Source: Candidatus Thalassarchaeaceae archaeon (GTDB lineage Archaea; Thermoplasmatota; Poseidoniia; Poseidoniales; Thalassarchaeaceae). From it: a DNA stretch of 53,297 bases. Each line of letters starts with the position of its first letter. Position 1 is the stretch's first letter. The notes beneath the pieces are model-generated. The model was given only the letters and a program-made list of their open reading frames with translations. It searched no databases and was not told where the DNA came from. The position numbers and the translations under genes were made by a program. Location: the NCBI GenBank assembly GCA_030751995.1, contig JASMFB010000003.1, positions 1 to 53,297 of the forward strand. Reading direction: 5' to 3'. Shown here one piece after another: positions 45,250 to 53,297 of the stretch.

Positions 45250-47775
45250 ATGAGTGTCAGCAGGGATAACTTAGCGGAACTAAGAGCACGGCATACTGCC
45301 GGGAAATCTGGTTCATCTGAAATACGCACACCTTCGCTTGACGACGTCCAGTCTCTCGATAATCGACTCAATGAAGAGCGAAGGATGCGGACTTCGCTAA
45401 AGAGAGAACGTCGACTTCGATTACAAGAACAGGCTGAGCGCCTTTCTGGAATGAAGAGTGCTCTTGCAAAAACAGCTGGAATGCAAACAGAAGGCGCACT
45501 TGCTGAGATAGAAGCCGAACTTCGTTCAGACATGGAAAACGAACTTGAGCGTCTTGAAAGAGACGTACTAGAGCGCGAAGAAGCCGCACTTCGTGAAGAA
45601 ATGAAACTACGACTAACCCGAGAAGAAGAATCCATACAATCTCGTCTTGAACTGGAATCCACTCGCCGCTTAGAAGCGCGTCGTGATCAACTCCGAACTC
45701 AATTGAAAGATGAAATGGATACTGAATTTGAGCGTCGTCGAGCATTCCTTGAGGAACGCCTTGAAATTGAAGCAGGCCAAGAAATGCAGCGACAGATTAG
45801 CGACATCGAGGATCAACTCAAAGGTGAAATGGCTAATCGTCTCGATGAAGAAGAAAGTTCCCAGGCCCGCAGAATTGAAGATGCGCAGCAGGCCCGATTA
45901 GCAGAGCGCGAAATCCAACTTCGAGACGGGATTCGCCGTCGCCTAGAACAGCAACTCCGCCAACGTCTTCGCGAGCGCGAAGCGCGCTTGCGTGCGGAAT
46001 ACGAACGACGCGCACATCGACTAGAAGAGCAAATTGCACAGGAACTTGCAACAGAACTTGAAACACGCCTCACACAAGAGACCGAACGCCTCGAGGGTCG
46101 AATGCAAGAAGATCTTGAACTTGCAGTTGCACGAAGACGTGAGGAACTTCAGGCATCGATTCTCAAGAGTCTTGATTCCGAATATGGCGAACGCCTAGCC
46201 CTACGCAAGCAGAGACTTAAGGAGCGATTCGACGTATCCTTTTCCCATGCAATCGATGAGATTGATCGTGCTTTGCACCTCGAACTTGAAGATACAGTTA
46301 GTGAAAGAATAGATTCAGAATTTGATCAGTACCAGACTGACCGTGACGCCGAAATCACTCAACACTTGAGCCAATTCAGACACGATCGCGAACTTGACCT
46401 TCGCGAACAGTTGGATACTCAATACGATGAAAAGAAGACTGAATGGATTTCACAGATTGAGTCTGAGTACACTGCTCGCCAGCAGGCATCCGAGCGTCAG
46501 ATTATGGCGGAAATCGATTCAAGAATTCGAAATGAGCGAATCGCCCAGGAAACAAATCTCGATCTCATCAAACAAGAGACCAGTCTTGACCTTGAAGTGG
46601 AAATGGAGGCCGAGTTGGCTTCCTTCCGCGCTCAAAAGGAACAGGAAGTTGCAGAACAACTTGAACGCCAAGTTGCCAAGCGTGAAGAAATCATGCGCAA
46701 CAAAGCTCTCATCGAAGTCAGGAGAAAGGAGAGCGAGATTCGTGCAGAAATTGAAGCACAACTCGCCATCAAGCGTGCAGAAATTCGTGATCGCTTGAAC
46801 CAACTCGAATCACGTGCCGAGGAATTCCGTACAGCAGCCGAAGAGAAACTCCGTGTTGAACTTGAAAAGGGCCTCATCACTGAAGAGGATTTAGAGGCCG
46901 AGGCCGAACTCAAGCATGCTGAAGAAGAAGCTGAACTTGAAGGACAGGATGGTCGATTGGACCGCCGGCAGGCTTGGATGGATGCTCTAGCAGGTGCCAA
47001 AGGACAGATGCCGGGTACAGCTGCAGGCGCCGCACCCGCATTAGGTCAAGCCCGAGGTGGTTTGGGTAGTCTTGCACGCCCAGGTGGTCTAGGATCTGCA
47101 CCGAAACCAACTGGTGACGACTCACCGAAAACCCTCGCCGCTCCAGTACGAGCTCCAGTTCAACGAACAGGCGGTCTTGGCTCAGCACCCTCTGCTGCAG
47201 GCGCAGTTACAACCGGAGGGCTAGCTTCTCTGAAGCCCGTCCGCCAGCCGATTCAATCACCAATTCCTGAAGTGGAACCTCCATCCGAATCCGAACCTAT
47301 GTCGGAAGAAGAATTCGATACAGAGCCTGAACCAATTGTTGAAGAGAAACCCTCTCTAACTCAGACAATTCTCGATGCGATTTCAGAAGATGATTCGACA
47401 CCTGTGGTAACAACCCCCTCCTCTGAATCCGAAACACCAGATTTTGCTGATATCACACCCTCATCTCGAGGGCCACCCGGCGGAGGTCGCCTTGTTCGTG
47501 AAGGCGCCCCAGATAAACCCGCCAAAGGCCCACCAACCCGCGGACCTCCAGAATTGGATAGTGAGACACCATCAGAGGAAGAGGACGAGGACGAGGCTCT
47601 CCCAACCCTTACGCCAGTGCTTCGCCCGGTTCTACAACCAACGCCCCGAAAGATACTCACTCCAGCGGATACTGATCAATCTGAAGAACCCGAAGAGAAT
47701 GAAGTCACAATCCTGAAACCGGTTACCCGTGCTGTATTGAAGCCGGTCTCATCCGACGCTTCGGAAGAAGAGTGA
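45250..47775 (+). CDS. Long coiled-coil protein with Gly/Pro-rich C-terminal region
   Basis: ~500 aa of Glu/Arg/Leu heptad-like sequence, then repeats GLGSLARPGGLGSAPKP / RTGGLGSAPSA and LKPVTRAVLKPV. Confidence 0.75.
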   Translation: MSVSRDNLAELRARHTAGKSGSSEIRTPSLDDVQSLDNRLNEERRMRTSLKRERRLRLQEQAERLSGMKSALAKTAGMQTEGALAEIEAELRSDMENELERLERDVLEREEAALREEMKLRLTREEESIQSRLELESTRRLEARRDQLRTQLKDEMDTEFERRRAFLEERLEIEAGQEMQRQISDIEDQLKGEMANRLDEEESSQARRIEDAQQARLAEREIQLRDGIRRRLEQQLRQRLREREARLRAEYERRAHRLEEQIAQELATELETRLTQETERLEGRMQEDLELAVARRREELQASILKSLDSEYGERLALRKQRLKERFDVSFSHAIDEIDRALHLELEDTVSERIDSEFDQYQTDRDAEITQHLSQFRHDRELDLREQLDTQYDEKKTEWISQIESEYTARQQASERQIMAEIDSRIRNERIAQETNLDLIKQETSLDLEVEMEAELASFRAQKEQEVAEQLERQVAKREEIMRNKALIEVRRKESEIRAEIEAQLAIKRAEIRDRLNQLESRAEEFRTAAEEKLRVELEKGLITEEDLEAEAELKHAEEEAELEGQDGRLDRRQAWMDALAGAKGQMPGTAAGAAPALGQARGGLGSLARPGGLGSAPKPTGDDSPKTLAAPVRAPVQRTGGLGSAPSAAGAVTTGGLASLKPVRQPIQSPIPEVEPPSESEPMSEEEFDTEPEPIVEEKPSLTQTILDAISEDDSTPVVTTPSSESETPDFADITPSSRGPPGGGRLVREGAPDKPAKGPPTRGPPELDSETPSEEEDEDEALPTLTPVLRPVLQPTPRKILTPADTDQSEEPEENEVTILKPVTRAVLKPVSSDASEEE

Positions 47776-47781
47776 TGCAAA

Positions 47782-47804
47782 CGCACCCCCCCCATAGGGG
47801 TGCG
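47782..47804 (+). terminator. Putative terminator hairpin CGCACCCC-(N7)-GGGGTGCG
   Basis: 8-bp inverted repeat just after the coiled-coil gene stop. Confidence 0.45.
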
Positions 47805-47862
47805 ATTCATCGTCTGAACCAACGATGCGTTCTTTCAAAGGGGGACGTGTATTCGTCCATCC

Positions 47863-50262
47863 ATGCGCGCGCGGGCAATAGCGTTATTCTTCGTGCTTCT
47901 CAGCTCACTGGTAATGCCATTATTACCAACGTCCTCTGCCTCAATTGAGGATCTTGGAACTGCCGGAAAAGTAGCGGAATTAGATGCACCATCCATCGGT
48001 TGGTGGACTCTTGACAATGGAAACATCCTAGTTGCAACATCCAATGGTTTGGTAACAGCCTATTCAGTTCAGACGAATGGAAGTTATGCCGAAGTTTGGA
48101 CTGTAGACGCAAACACGACACTGTATGGTGGTGCATACAATTCAGTGGACAAATTGTTGGCCGTCGGCACCTCATCGGGAGCCGTCGTCGTATCGATAGA
48201 ATATATGGATGAAATCTATCGATTTAGTGTAGGACAACCTGTAGATGCTTTGGCTTGGGACCGCGACGGTGATCTTTGGGTTACCATGCGAACATCAAAA
48301 CAAGCGATAGAGTGGGATGGTGAATTCAATACCCCCTCGGGAATTTCAACAAGCACCCACACCAACGGTATTACTGATGTGATTACCCTTTCAGATGGGA
48401 AGATTCTCACATCTGGTCGTGATAAGCAGATTCGAATTCACGATGAAAATGGCACATTCATCCAAGTACTGGCGAATTCAACTGCGCCACTACTGAAAAT
48501 CATCGCCAGTGCAGATGAGTCGCTATTGTTCAGTTTGACCGACACCTGCAAAATGGACATTAACAACACCTCAAGTTGGGCTCGAGAACATTCCTTGAAT
48601 CTATGTTCAAACGGTCAAGGGCGCTCAATGCACGAATTGGGTGAACGCTTCATGGTCGGTATGTCAAATGGCAAAACATTCTCTGTGGATCTTACCACCT
48701 TTTCAAAACAACAGGAATTCACTATTCAGGGAGAAGTGGTAGGTTTCCGTGCAGCGACAGGTGAAGGGGTGTATGTCCTAACATCGTTCAGTAGCACTTC
48801 TGAGATACATCTCCTCGATACAGACCGTGACGATGATGGCGTTGTCGATGGAGTAGATGTGTTCCCTGATGACCCAACTGAGTCGGCCGATTCAGATTCA
48901 GATGGTGTTGGAGATAATGCAGATGAATTCCCTCTCGATGGAACTGAGTCCGCTGATTCCGATGGAGACAATGTTGGAGACAATGCAGATGTGTTCCCGA
49001 ATAACTCGGCGCAGCAAACCGATTCAGATGGTGATGGGTATGGTGACTATGAATACGGCCAAGATGGAGATAAATTTCCTAATGATTCCACTCAGTGGAA
49101 CGACACAGATGGCGATGGTTATGGGGATAGCCAAGAAGCAGGAGCCACAGAACCAGATGCTTGCGTCAATCAATCAGGCAGTTCGACAATGGATCGCCTA
49201 GGCTGTCAAGACACGGATGGGGACGGTTGGTCGGACCCAGGCAATGGTGATGAAGCACACCCCTCTGGAAATGCTGACGCATTCTTCATGGAAGGCAATC
49301 AATGGCGTGATTCGGATGGAGACGGCTATGGCGACAATCTGACCGGATTCCGAGGTGACGCATGTCCGACACTTGCAGGAACGAGTACTCGTGCAATATT
49401 GTATGACCCAGGCATCAATAGTTACACTTCAATCAATCGTTATGGTTGTGTTGACGATGATAATGATGGTTACGATGACAATACCGAGTCGGCGTTTGGT
49501 GAATGTACGATGGTCGGTAATCGCACCGAATGGCTTGATCATGACCGAGATTGTGCTGGAAGCAACAGCGATTACAACGACACAGATCCTGAAATTCAAA
49601 CTCTAGCGGATCATTGTGCAAAACATGTGAATGATACAGAATCGTGTACTGAACTAAGTGACACTTCCGATTTAGATAATCTCACGTACTTGGAAGAAGA
49701 AGAAGGTGTTGATATGATGGAATCTGTCAAGGAATTCGCTGTGATAGCGGCATATCTTGTCGGCGCTATGGCAGTTGCCATGGTAGCAATCGTTGGTTCC
49801 ATGAGGATGATTGGTCGTGCTCGAGACAAGCGCAAACCCGATGCCCAATACACACACCAAGATGCGACCAAAGAATTGGATGCATGGGAAAGTGGAGACG
49901 ATTTTGAAACTCGGGGCGGCATCGATGAGCAGAAAGGATGGGGCGACGAGCCTATTGGTGATGGAGAAGAAGAATCCTCAACAGATGATGATTTGGAGAC
50001 TGACGAAGAATCCGAATCAGAATCCGAATCGGAGTATGTCGCAGAAGAGATGGCTGTTCCCGACTCATCAACAGACGATATTGCTGAAGTTGAAGAGGAC
50101 GAATCAGCATCGGGTGATACTCCCGAATCCAGCCCTGAGCCCACGACTCAACAACCACCAGACGAAACTCCCCCATTGCCTTCAGGTGGTCTTCCTGAGG
50201 GTTGGACTATGGAACAGTGGCGATGGTATGGGCATCAATGGCTTGAACAGAACAAAGACTGA
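47863..50262 (+). CDS. Surface protein: beta-propeller-like N-terminus, thrombospondin-type-3/Ca-binding repeats, TM, acidic tail, C-terminal 'PEGWTMEQWRWYGHQWL' motif
   Basis: Signal peptide MRARAIALFFVLLSSLVMPLLPTSSA; DSDSDGVGDNADEFPLDGTES repeats; TM FAVIAAYLVGAMAVAMVAIVGSM. Confidence 0.8.
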   Translation: MRARAIALFFVLLSSLVMPLLPTSSASIEDLGTAGKVAELDAPSIGWWTLDNGNILVATSNGLVTAYSVQTNGSYAEVWTVDANTTLYGGAYNSVDKLLAVGTSSGAVVVSIEYMDEIYRFSVGQPVDALAWDRDGDLWVTMRTSKQAIEWDGEFNTPSGISTSTHTNGITDVITLSDGKILTSGRDKQIRIHDENGTFIQVLANSTAPLLKIIASADESLLFSLTDTCKMDINNTSSWAREHSLNLCSNGQGRSMHELGERFMVGMSNGKTFSVDLTTFSKQQEFTIQGEVVGFRAATGEGVYVLTSFSSTSEIHLLDTDRDDDGVVDGVDVFPDDPTESADSDSDGVGDNADEFPLDGTESADSDGDNVGDNADVFPNNSAQQTDSDGDGYGDYEYGQDGDKFPNDSTQWNDTDGDGYGDSQEAGATEPDACVNQSGSSTMDRLGCQDTDGDGWSDPGNGDEAHPSGNADAFFMEGNQWRDSDGDGYGDNLTGFRGDACPTLAGTSTRAILYDPGINSYTSINRYGCVDDDNDGYDDNTESAFGECTMVGNRTEWLDHDRDCAGSNSDYNDTDPEIQTLADHCAKHVNDTESCTELSDTSDLDNLTYLEEEEGVDMMESVKEFAVIAAYLVGAMAVAMVAIVGSMRMIGRARDKRKPDAQYTHQDATKELDAWESGDDFETRGGIDEQKGWGDEPIGDGEEESSTDDDLETDEESESESESEYVAEEMAVPDSSTDDIAEVEEDESASGDTPESSPEPTTQQPPDETPPLPSGGLPEGWTMEQWRWYGHQWLEQNKD

Positions 50263-50574
50263 TCAGTGGAATACCACTGGTAGATTGTTCCGTAGTGAAG
50301 CATAATCTCCACCAGAGTACGCCCCACCAGTTTCTTTCAATGCAGTGGAAATGAGCCACAAAAGATCGTTCCAGTCCCCTGCTTCAGCGTGCAACTCAAT
50401 TTCATTTGCCGCAGCTAAGTCAAGAAGAATTCTAGCATTGCTTCCTCCATCCATCAGCCCACGGAAAAGCGTGGGTGCATCGACAGAATAAGCAGGAGGT
50501 TGACCCTTCAATTCAACCACCGTAAGGAGAATGTCCCAATCTTTCAACAAGCGCTTCGACATCTGTTTGACCAA
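50263..50574 (-). CDS. Hypothetical small protein downstream of RHH-like gene (start uncertain; a GTG near 50522 would remove most of the overlap)
   Basis: ORF in the same transcriptional orientation as the RHH-like gene and parA2. Confidence 0.45.
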   Translation of the reverse strand: MVKQMSKRLLKDWDILLTVVELKGQPPAYSVDAPTLFRGLMDGGSNARILLDLAAANEIELHAEAGDWNDLLWLISTALKETGGAYSGGDYASLRNNLPVVFH

Positions 50575-50740
50575 TATCTCGTAGTCGACTTCGTAGTTTA
50601 TCTGCCTCAGCCCGAAGCTGTGCCATTCGATATTCCTGTAGCACTTGCGCTAGGAGTTCATCTACACTGTTGTGGTTGCCCATTGCTCGCATTGAATTCA
50701 GTTGTCGCCTTACATCAAAGGAGACACTTACAGAGGTCAT
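50513..50740 (-). CDS. Ribbon-helix-helix-like DNA-binding protein with C-terminal helix (start 50740 or 50788)
   Basis: MTSVSVSFDVRRQLNSMRAMGNHNSVDELLAQVLQEYRMAQLRAEADKLRSRL: short strand then helix-turn-helix pattern typical of CopG/ParG-like RHH. Confidence 0.5.
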   Translation of the reverse strand: MTSVSVSFDVRRQLNSMRAMGNHNSVDELLAQVLQEYRMAQLRAEADKLRSRLRDIGQTDVEALVERLGHSPYGG

Positions 50741-50814
50741 GTTCGGAGAACCCATGTTGTCACCGATGCGAAGCCCTGCCCGAAGCAACTTGAGCGTGTC
50801 GGTCTTTTGTGAGG

Positions 50815-51771
50815 CTAATCACTGGTTCGGAGTTGATGTTGTCGAAGGCGACTCGGTTCGTTGATACCGTATTTTTGCCGAATCTTCAGCACGCGCCGAT
50901 GCGCTTCCTTTGCAAGTGCCCAGTATTGCTGACTACCTTTGTTCGAGCGAGTAGGCCTCTTCAATACAGTAATTGGCGCTCCTTCTGAAGGAGCTGCAGC
51001 AATATCGATATTTCTTGGAATGACCGTATTGAAAACTTGTGTAGTGAAATGTTTCCTAACTTCATCAACAACTGTATTACACAACGTGGACTTTTGATAC
51101 ATCGTCAATGCAATTCCGAATAATTTTAGATTGGGATTAATTCTTTTTTGAACCATTTTGATTGAATTCATCAATTGACTCATACCCTCCAGTGCGTAGT
51201 ATTCGGTTTGAACAGGAATCAACACCCAATTCGCTGCAGCCAATGCGTTGATTGTGAGTAGGCCAAGGCTGGGGGGTGTATCGATGATAATGTAGTCGAA
51301 TTCATCGTAGGCTGGACCCAATCCTTCTTTCAGGCGCGTTTCCCTACCAATCCTTGTCGCCAACTCTATCTCCGCACCTGATAACTGAATATTGCTTGGA
51401 AGAATCCACAGATTCCTCACACCCATCGTTTTCGGCGGATTCTTGTCGGGATTGGATTGCCTCCACGCATCATGCATGGAATCTGTAATCATTTCCGGTG
51501 CGATGAGATAATCCTCTAAGATTGGCAATTCTTCGCCAAGGTCATTCATGAGGAGATTATACACGGTCCGATCCAACTTGCTCTTGTCAATTCCAAAAGA
51601 TGTTGATGTGTTTCCCTGAGGGTCGAGATCTACGAGTAAGACCTTTGCAGGAGGGAAACCATTGCCCTTGTCTCCTTTTGCCAAGGCTGTTGCGATATTG
51701 ACAGCGGTGGTAGTCTTCGCACATCCACCTTTCTGATTGGTGACTGCGATGACCATCTTGTAAGGATTCAT
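50815..51771 (-). CDS. Second ParA/Soj-family ATPase
   Basis: MVIAVTNQKGGCAKTTTAVNIATALA, VLLVDLDPQGNTSTSFGID, YIIIDTPPSLGLLTINALAAANWVLIPVQTEYYALEG. Confidence 0.92.
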   Translation of the reverse strand: MNPYKMVIAVTNQKGGCAKTTTAVNIATALAKGDKGNGFPPAKVLLVDLDPQGNTSTSFGIDKSKLDRTVYNLLMNDLGEELPILEDYLIAPEMITDSMHDAWRQSNPDKNPPKTMGVRNLWILPSNIQLSGAEIELATRIGRETRLKEGLGPAYDEFDYIIIDTPPSLGLLTINALAAANWVLIPVQTEYYALEGMSQLMNSIKMVQKRINPNLKLFGIALTMYQKSTLCNTVVDEVRKHFTTQVFNTVIPRNIDIAAAPSEGAPITVLKRPTRSNKGSQQYWALAKEAHRRVLKIRQKYGINEPSRLRQHQLRTSD

Positions 51772-51863
51772 ATCAACAACCTCCTGTAGAACACAACGTC
51801 CTCAGACAAGCCCCTCTTTCAAACACTCGCATAATCGAGTGGCCGCCAATCGTTTGCTGAAGA

Positions 51864-52859
51864 TTACTGAATGACCGGAACAGGTACTTCAGAGAGAATC
51901 TTGCGCATGATGTGCATGCCTGTAATCCCTCGAATCTTTGCTTCAGGTTTGAGCAATACACGGTGACTGCAAACTTGGAGAGCAACGCGCTTGATATCAT
52001 CGGGAATCACATAGTCTCGACCATCAATGGCGGCGGATGCGCGGCCGGTCTTGAAGAGTGACTGACTGGCTCGAGGCGATGCGCCCGTAATCACTCGGTG
52101 GTCCTCGCGAGATCGCTGAACAACTTCAACGATGTAAGATAGGATTGCAGGGTCCACGTGCACGGTTTCCAGCGCCTTTTGCATGGCAACGACCTTCTTC
52201 GGCGACGTAATCTGTTCGACATCGTGACCATCCTTCCCTCTCAACTTACGTCGAGCAAGAATGGCCTTCTCTTCAGCACGATCTGGATAACCCATTGACA
52301 TCTTCATCAGGAATCGGTCCATCTGTGCTTCTGGCAACGGATAGGTCCCTTCTTGTTCGATTGGGTTCTGGGTTGCCATTGTAACGAAAGGAGCAGGCAA
52401 TTTGTGGGTAATACCCTCAATGGTCACCTGTTTCTCTTCCATTGCTTCCAGAAGTGCGGCCTGAGTCTTGGGTGGTGCACGGTTGATTTCATCACCGAGC
52501 AGTAGGTTTGTGAACAGAGGACCAGGTCGGAGTTTGAACTCACTTGCTTGTTGGTCATACATGTAAGTCCCCATAATATCAGATGGTAGTAAATCAGGCG
52601 TGAATTGCACACGCTTGAATTTGCAGCCAAGTGACTTGGCGAATGTATTAGCAAGCAAGGTCTTTGCCAGACCTGGGAAGTCTTCCAAGAGCATATTTCC
52701 ATTGGACAAAATACCTACTGTTACACGCAGCAAGTTTTCCTCCTTGCCGATAATGACTTTCGCAACCTCGCCCATCAGTGTGTGAGAAATTTGACTGACA
52801 GTTGAGATTAGGTCCTTCGTACGGCCAGTGCCTGCTGCTTGTGCCATCCCTGCTGACAT
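51864..52859 (-). CDS. MoxR-family AAA+ ATPase
   Basis: LLEDFPGLAKTLLANTFAKSL, GPLFTNLLLGDEINRAPPKTQAALLEAMEE, ATQNPIEQEGTYPLPEAQMDRFLMK. Confidence 0.93.
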   Translation of the reverse strand: MSAGMAQAAGTGRTKDLISTVSQISHTLMGEVAKVIIGKEENLLRVTVGILSNGNMLLEDFPGLAKTLLANTFAKSLGCKFKRVQFTPDLLPSDIMGTYMYDQQASEFKLRPGPLFTNLLLGDEINRAPPKTQAALLEAMEEKQVTIEGITHKLPAPFVTMATQNPIEQEGTYPLPEAQMDRFLMKMSMGYPDRAEEKAILARRKLRGKDGHDVEQITSPKKVVAMQKALETVHVDPAILSYIVEVVQRSREDHRVITGASPRASQSLFKTGRASAAIDGRDYVIPDDIKRVALQVCSHRVLLKPEAKIRGITGMHIMRKILSEVPVPVIQ

Positions 52860-52991
52860 GGTACCATCTCGGGTGTTAACCCACTACAGGACCATTCCAA
52901 TTCGTACTTCAACGTTACCGCTCTGGGGGTCACTGTATCATCGAACAAATCAACGGTACATTCCAACGGTGGAATGCTATACTGCGCCCCA

Positions 52992-53297
52992 TCAACGGCC
53001 CCAAAAATGGTCCTCTGCTCTATGCAGTGTCGTGAGTTCGTCGAGAATCTCTTGTTCGGAAGAAGTGAGCTCAAGTTTCCTCAGTCTCCGGGCATGGCTT
53101 GCGGGTACATCTACTAGAAGAATATCCTCTTCGTCAATACCACGTCCAACAGTTGCCCCTTCGATTGCAACCGCAACTTCGTCTCCTTCCTTTGCTTCCT
53201 TATGAGAAGAATCTCCAGTTCGAATGGATTTGATTTGACCTATACGCGTTCCGTCAATTGTCAGGAGTCGTTGCCCGACATGAAGACGCCCACCTAG
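52992..53297 (-). CDS. Translation initiation factor aIF5B (IF-2-like), C-terminal end only
   Basis: Manual translation of 101 codons plus TGA: ...GQIKSIRTGDSSHKEAKEGDEVAVAIEGATVGRGIDEEDILLVDVPASHARRLRKLELTSSEQEILDELTTLHRAEDHFWGR*, typical of archaeal aIF5B C-terminus. Confidence 0.82.
   Translation of the reverse strand, partial: LGGRLHVGQRLLTIDGTRIGQIKSIRTGDSSHKEAKEGDEVAVAIEGATVGRGIDEEDILLVDVPASHARRLRKLELTSSEQEILDELTTLHRAEDHFWGR

Noticed and set aside
45250-47775. Coiled-coil protein as an SMC/Rad50 ATPase
   Set aside because: No Walker A, Walker B or signature motif at either end.
48820-49140. GAYTCxGATGG-type tandem DNA repeats
   Set aside because: Explained by coding for Ca-binding DSDGDGxGD stalk repeats.
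50263-50788. RHH-like gene plus overlapping ORF as a VapBC-type toxin-antitoxin pair
   Set aside because: The downstream ORF lacks a recognisable PIN acidic signature, and the pair sits behind a parA, so a partition partner is the better reading.

Overview
The window looks like chromosomal DNA from a planktonic euryarchaeon, most likely Marine Group II / Poseidoniales. That placement is inference from archaeal S8e, SRP19, Sec61-beta, EF-1alpha, S10, aIF5B and GINS-like genes alongside many acidic-tailed membrane-anchored ectodomain proteins. It is densely packed with genes on both strands, and several convergent neighbours have abutting or overlapping stop codons. I recognise a partial cytochrome oxidase subunit I and subunit II, SNF2 helicase, Lrp/AsnC regulator, NSUN-type RNA methyltransferase, XerC/D-type recombinase, RimK-like ATP-grasp protein, two ParA ATPases, bleomycin hydrolase/PepC, BCAT, family B DNA polymerase, EF-1alpha, rps10, rps8e, SRP19, a Cys-type metal P-ATPase, MoxR, the C-terminus of aIF5B and one tRNA-Leu(CAA). 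The strongest items to check are: (1) a co-directional cluster of a membrane-tethered SAP protein, ParA, and a 138-aa protein that carries the ParB N-terminal 'LGRGLDxLL' box but no visible ParB CTPase/HTH motifs; (2) cox1 fused in frame to a secreted GCxCHG choice-of-anchor-V-like domain; (3) a Toprim gene that appears split by a single-base frameshift; (4) a shared element CTTGAAATA-N8-RGGTCGSCS with exact spacing upstream of secG/Sec61-beta, rps8e and tuf, with rps8e also carrying two mutually exclusive hairpins; (5) a RimK ATP-grasp fused to a TrkA_C/RCK_C-like domain; (6) a helix-hairpin-helix protein with a histone-H1-like Lys/Ala tail; (7) a second ParA with a ribbon-helix-helix-like partner. 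No CRISPR array, rRNA or transposon was seen.
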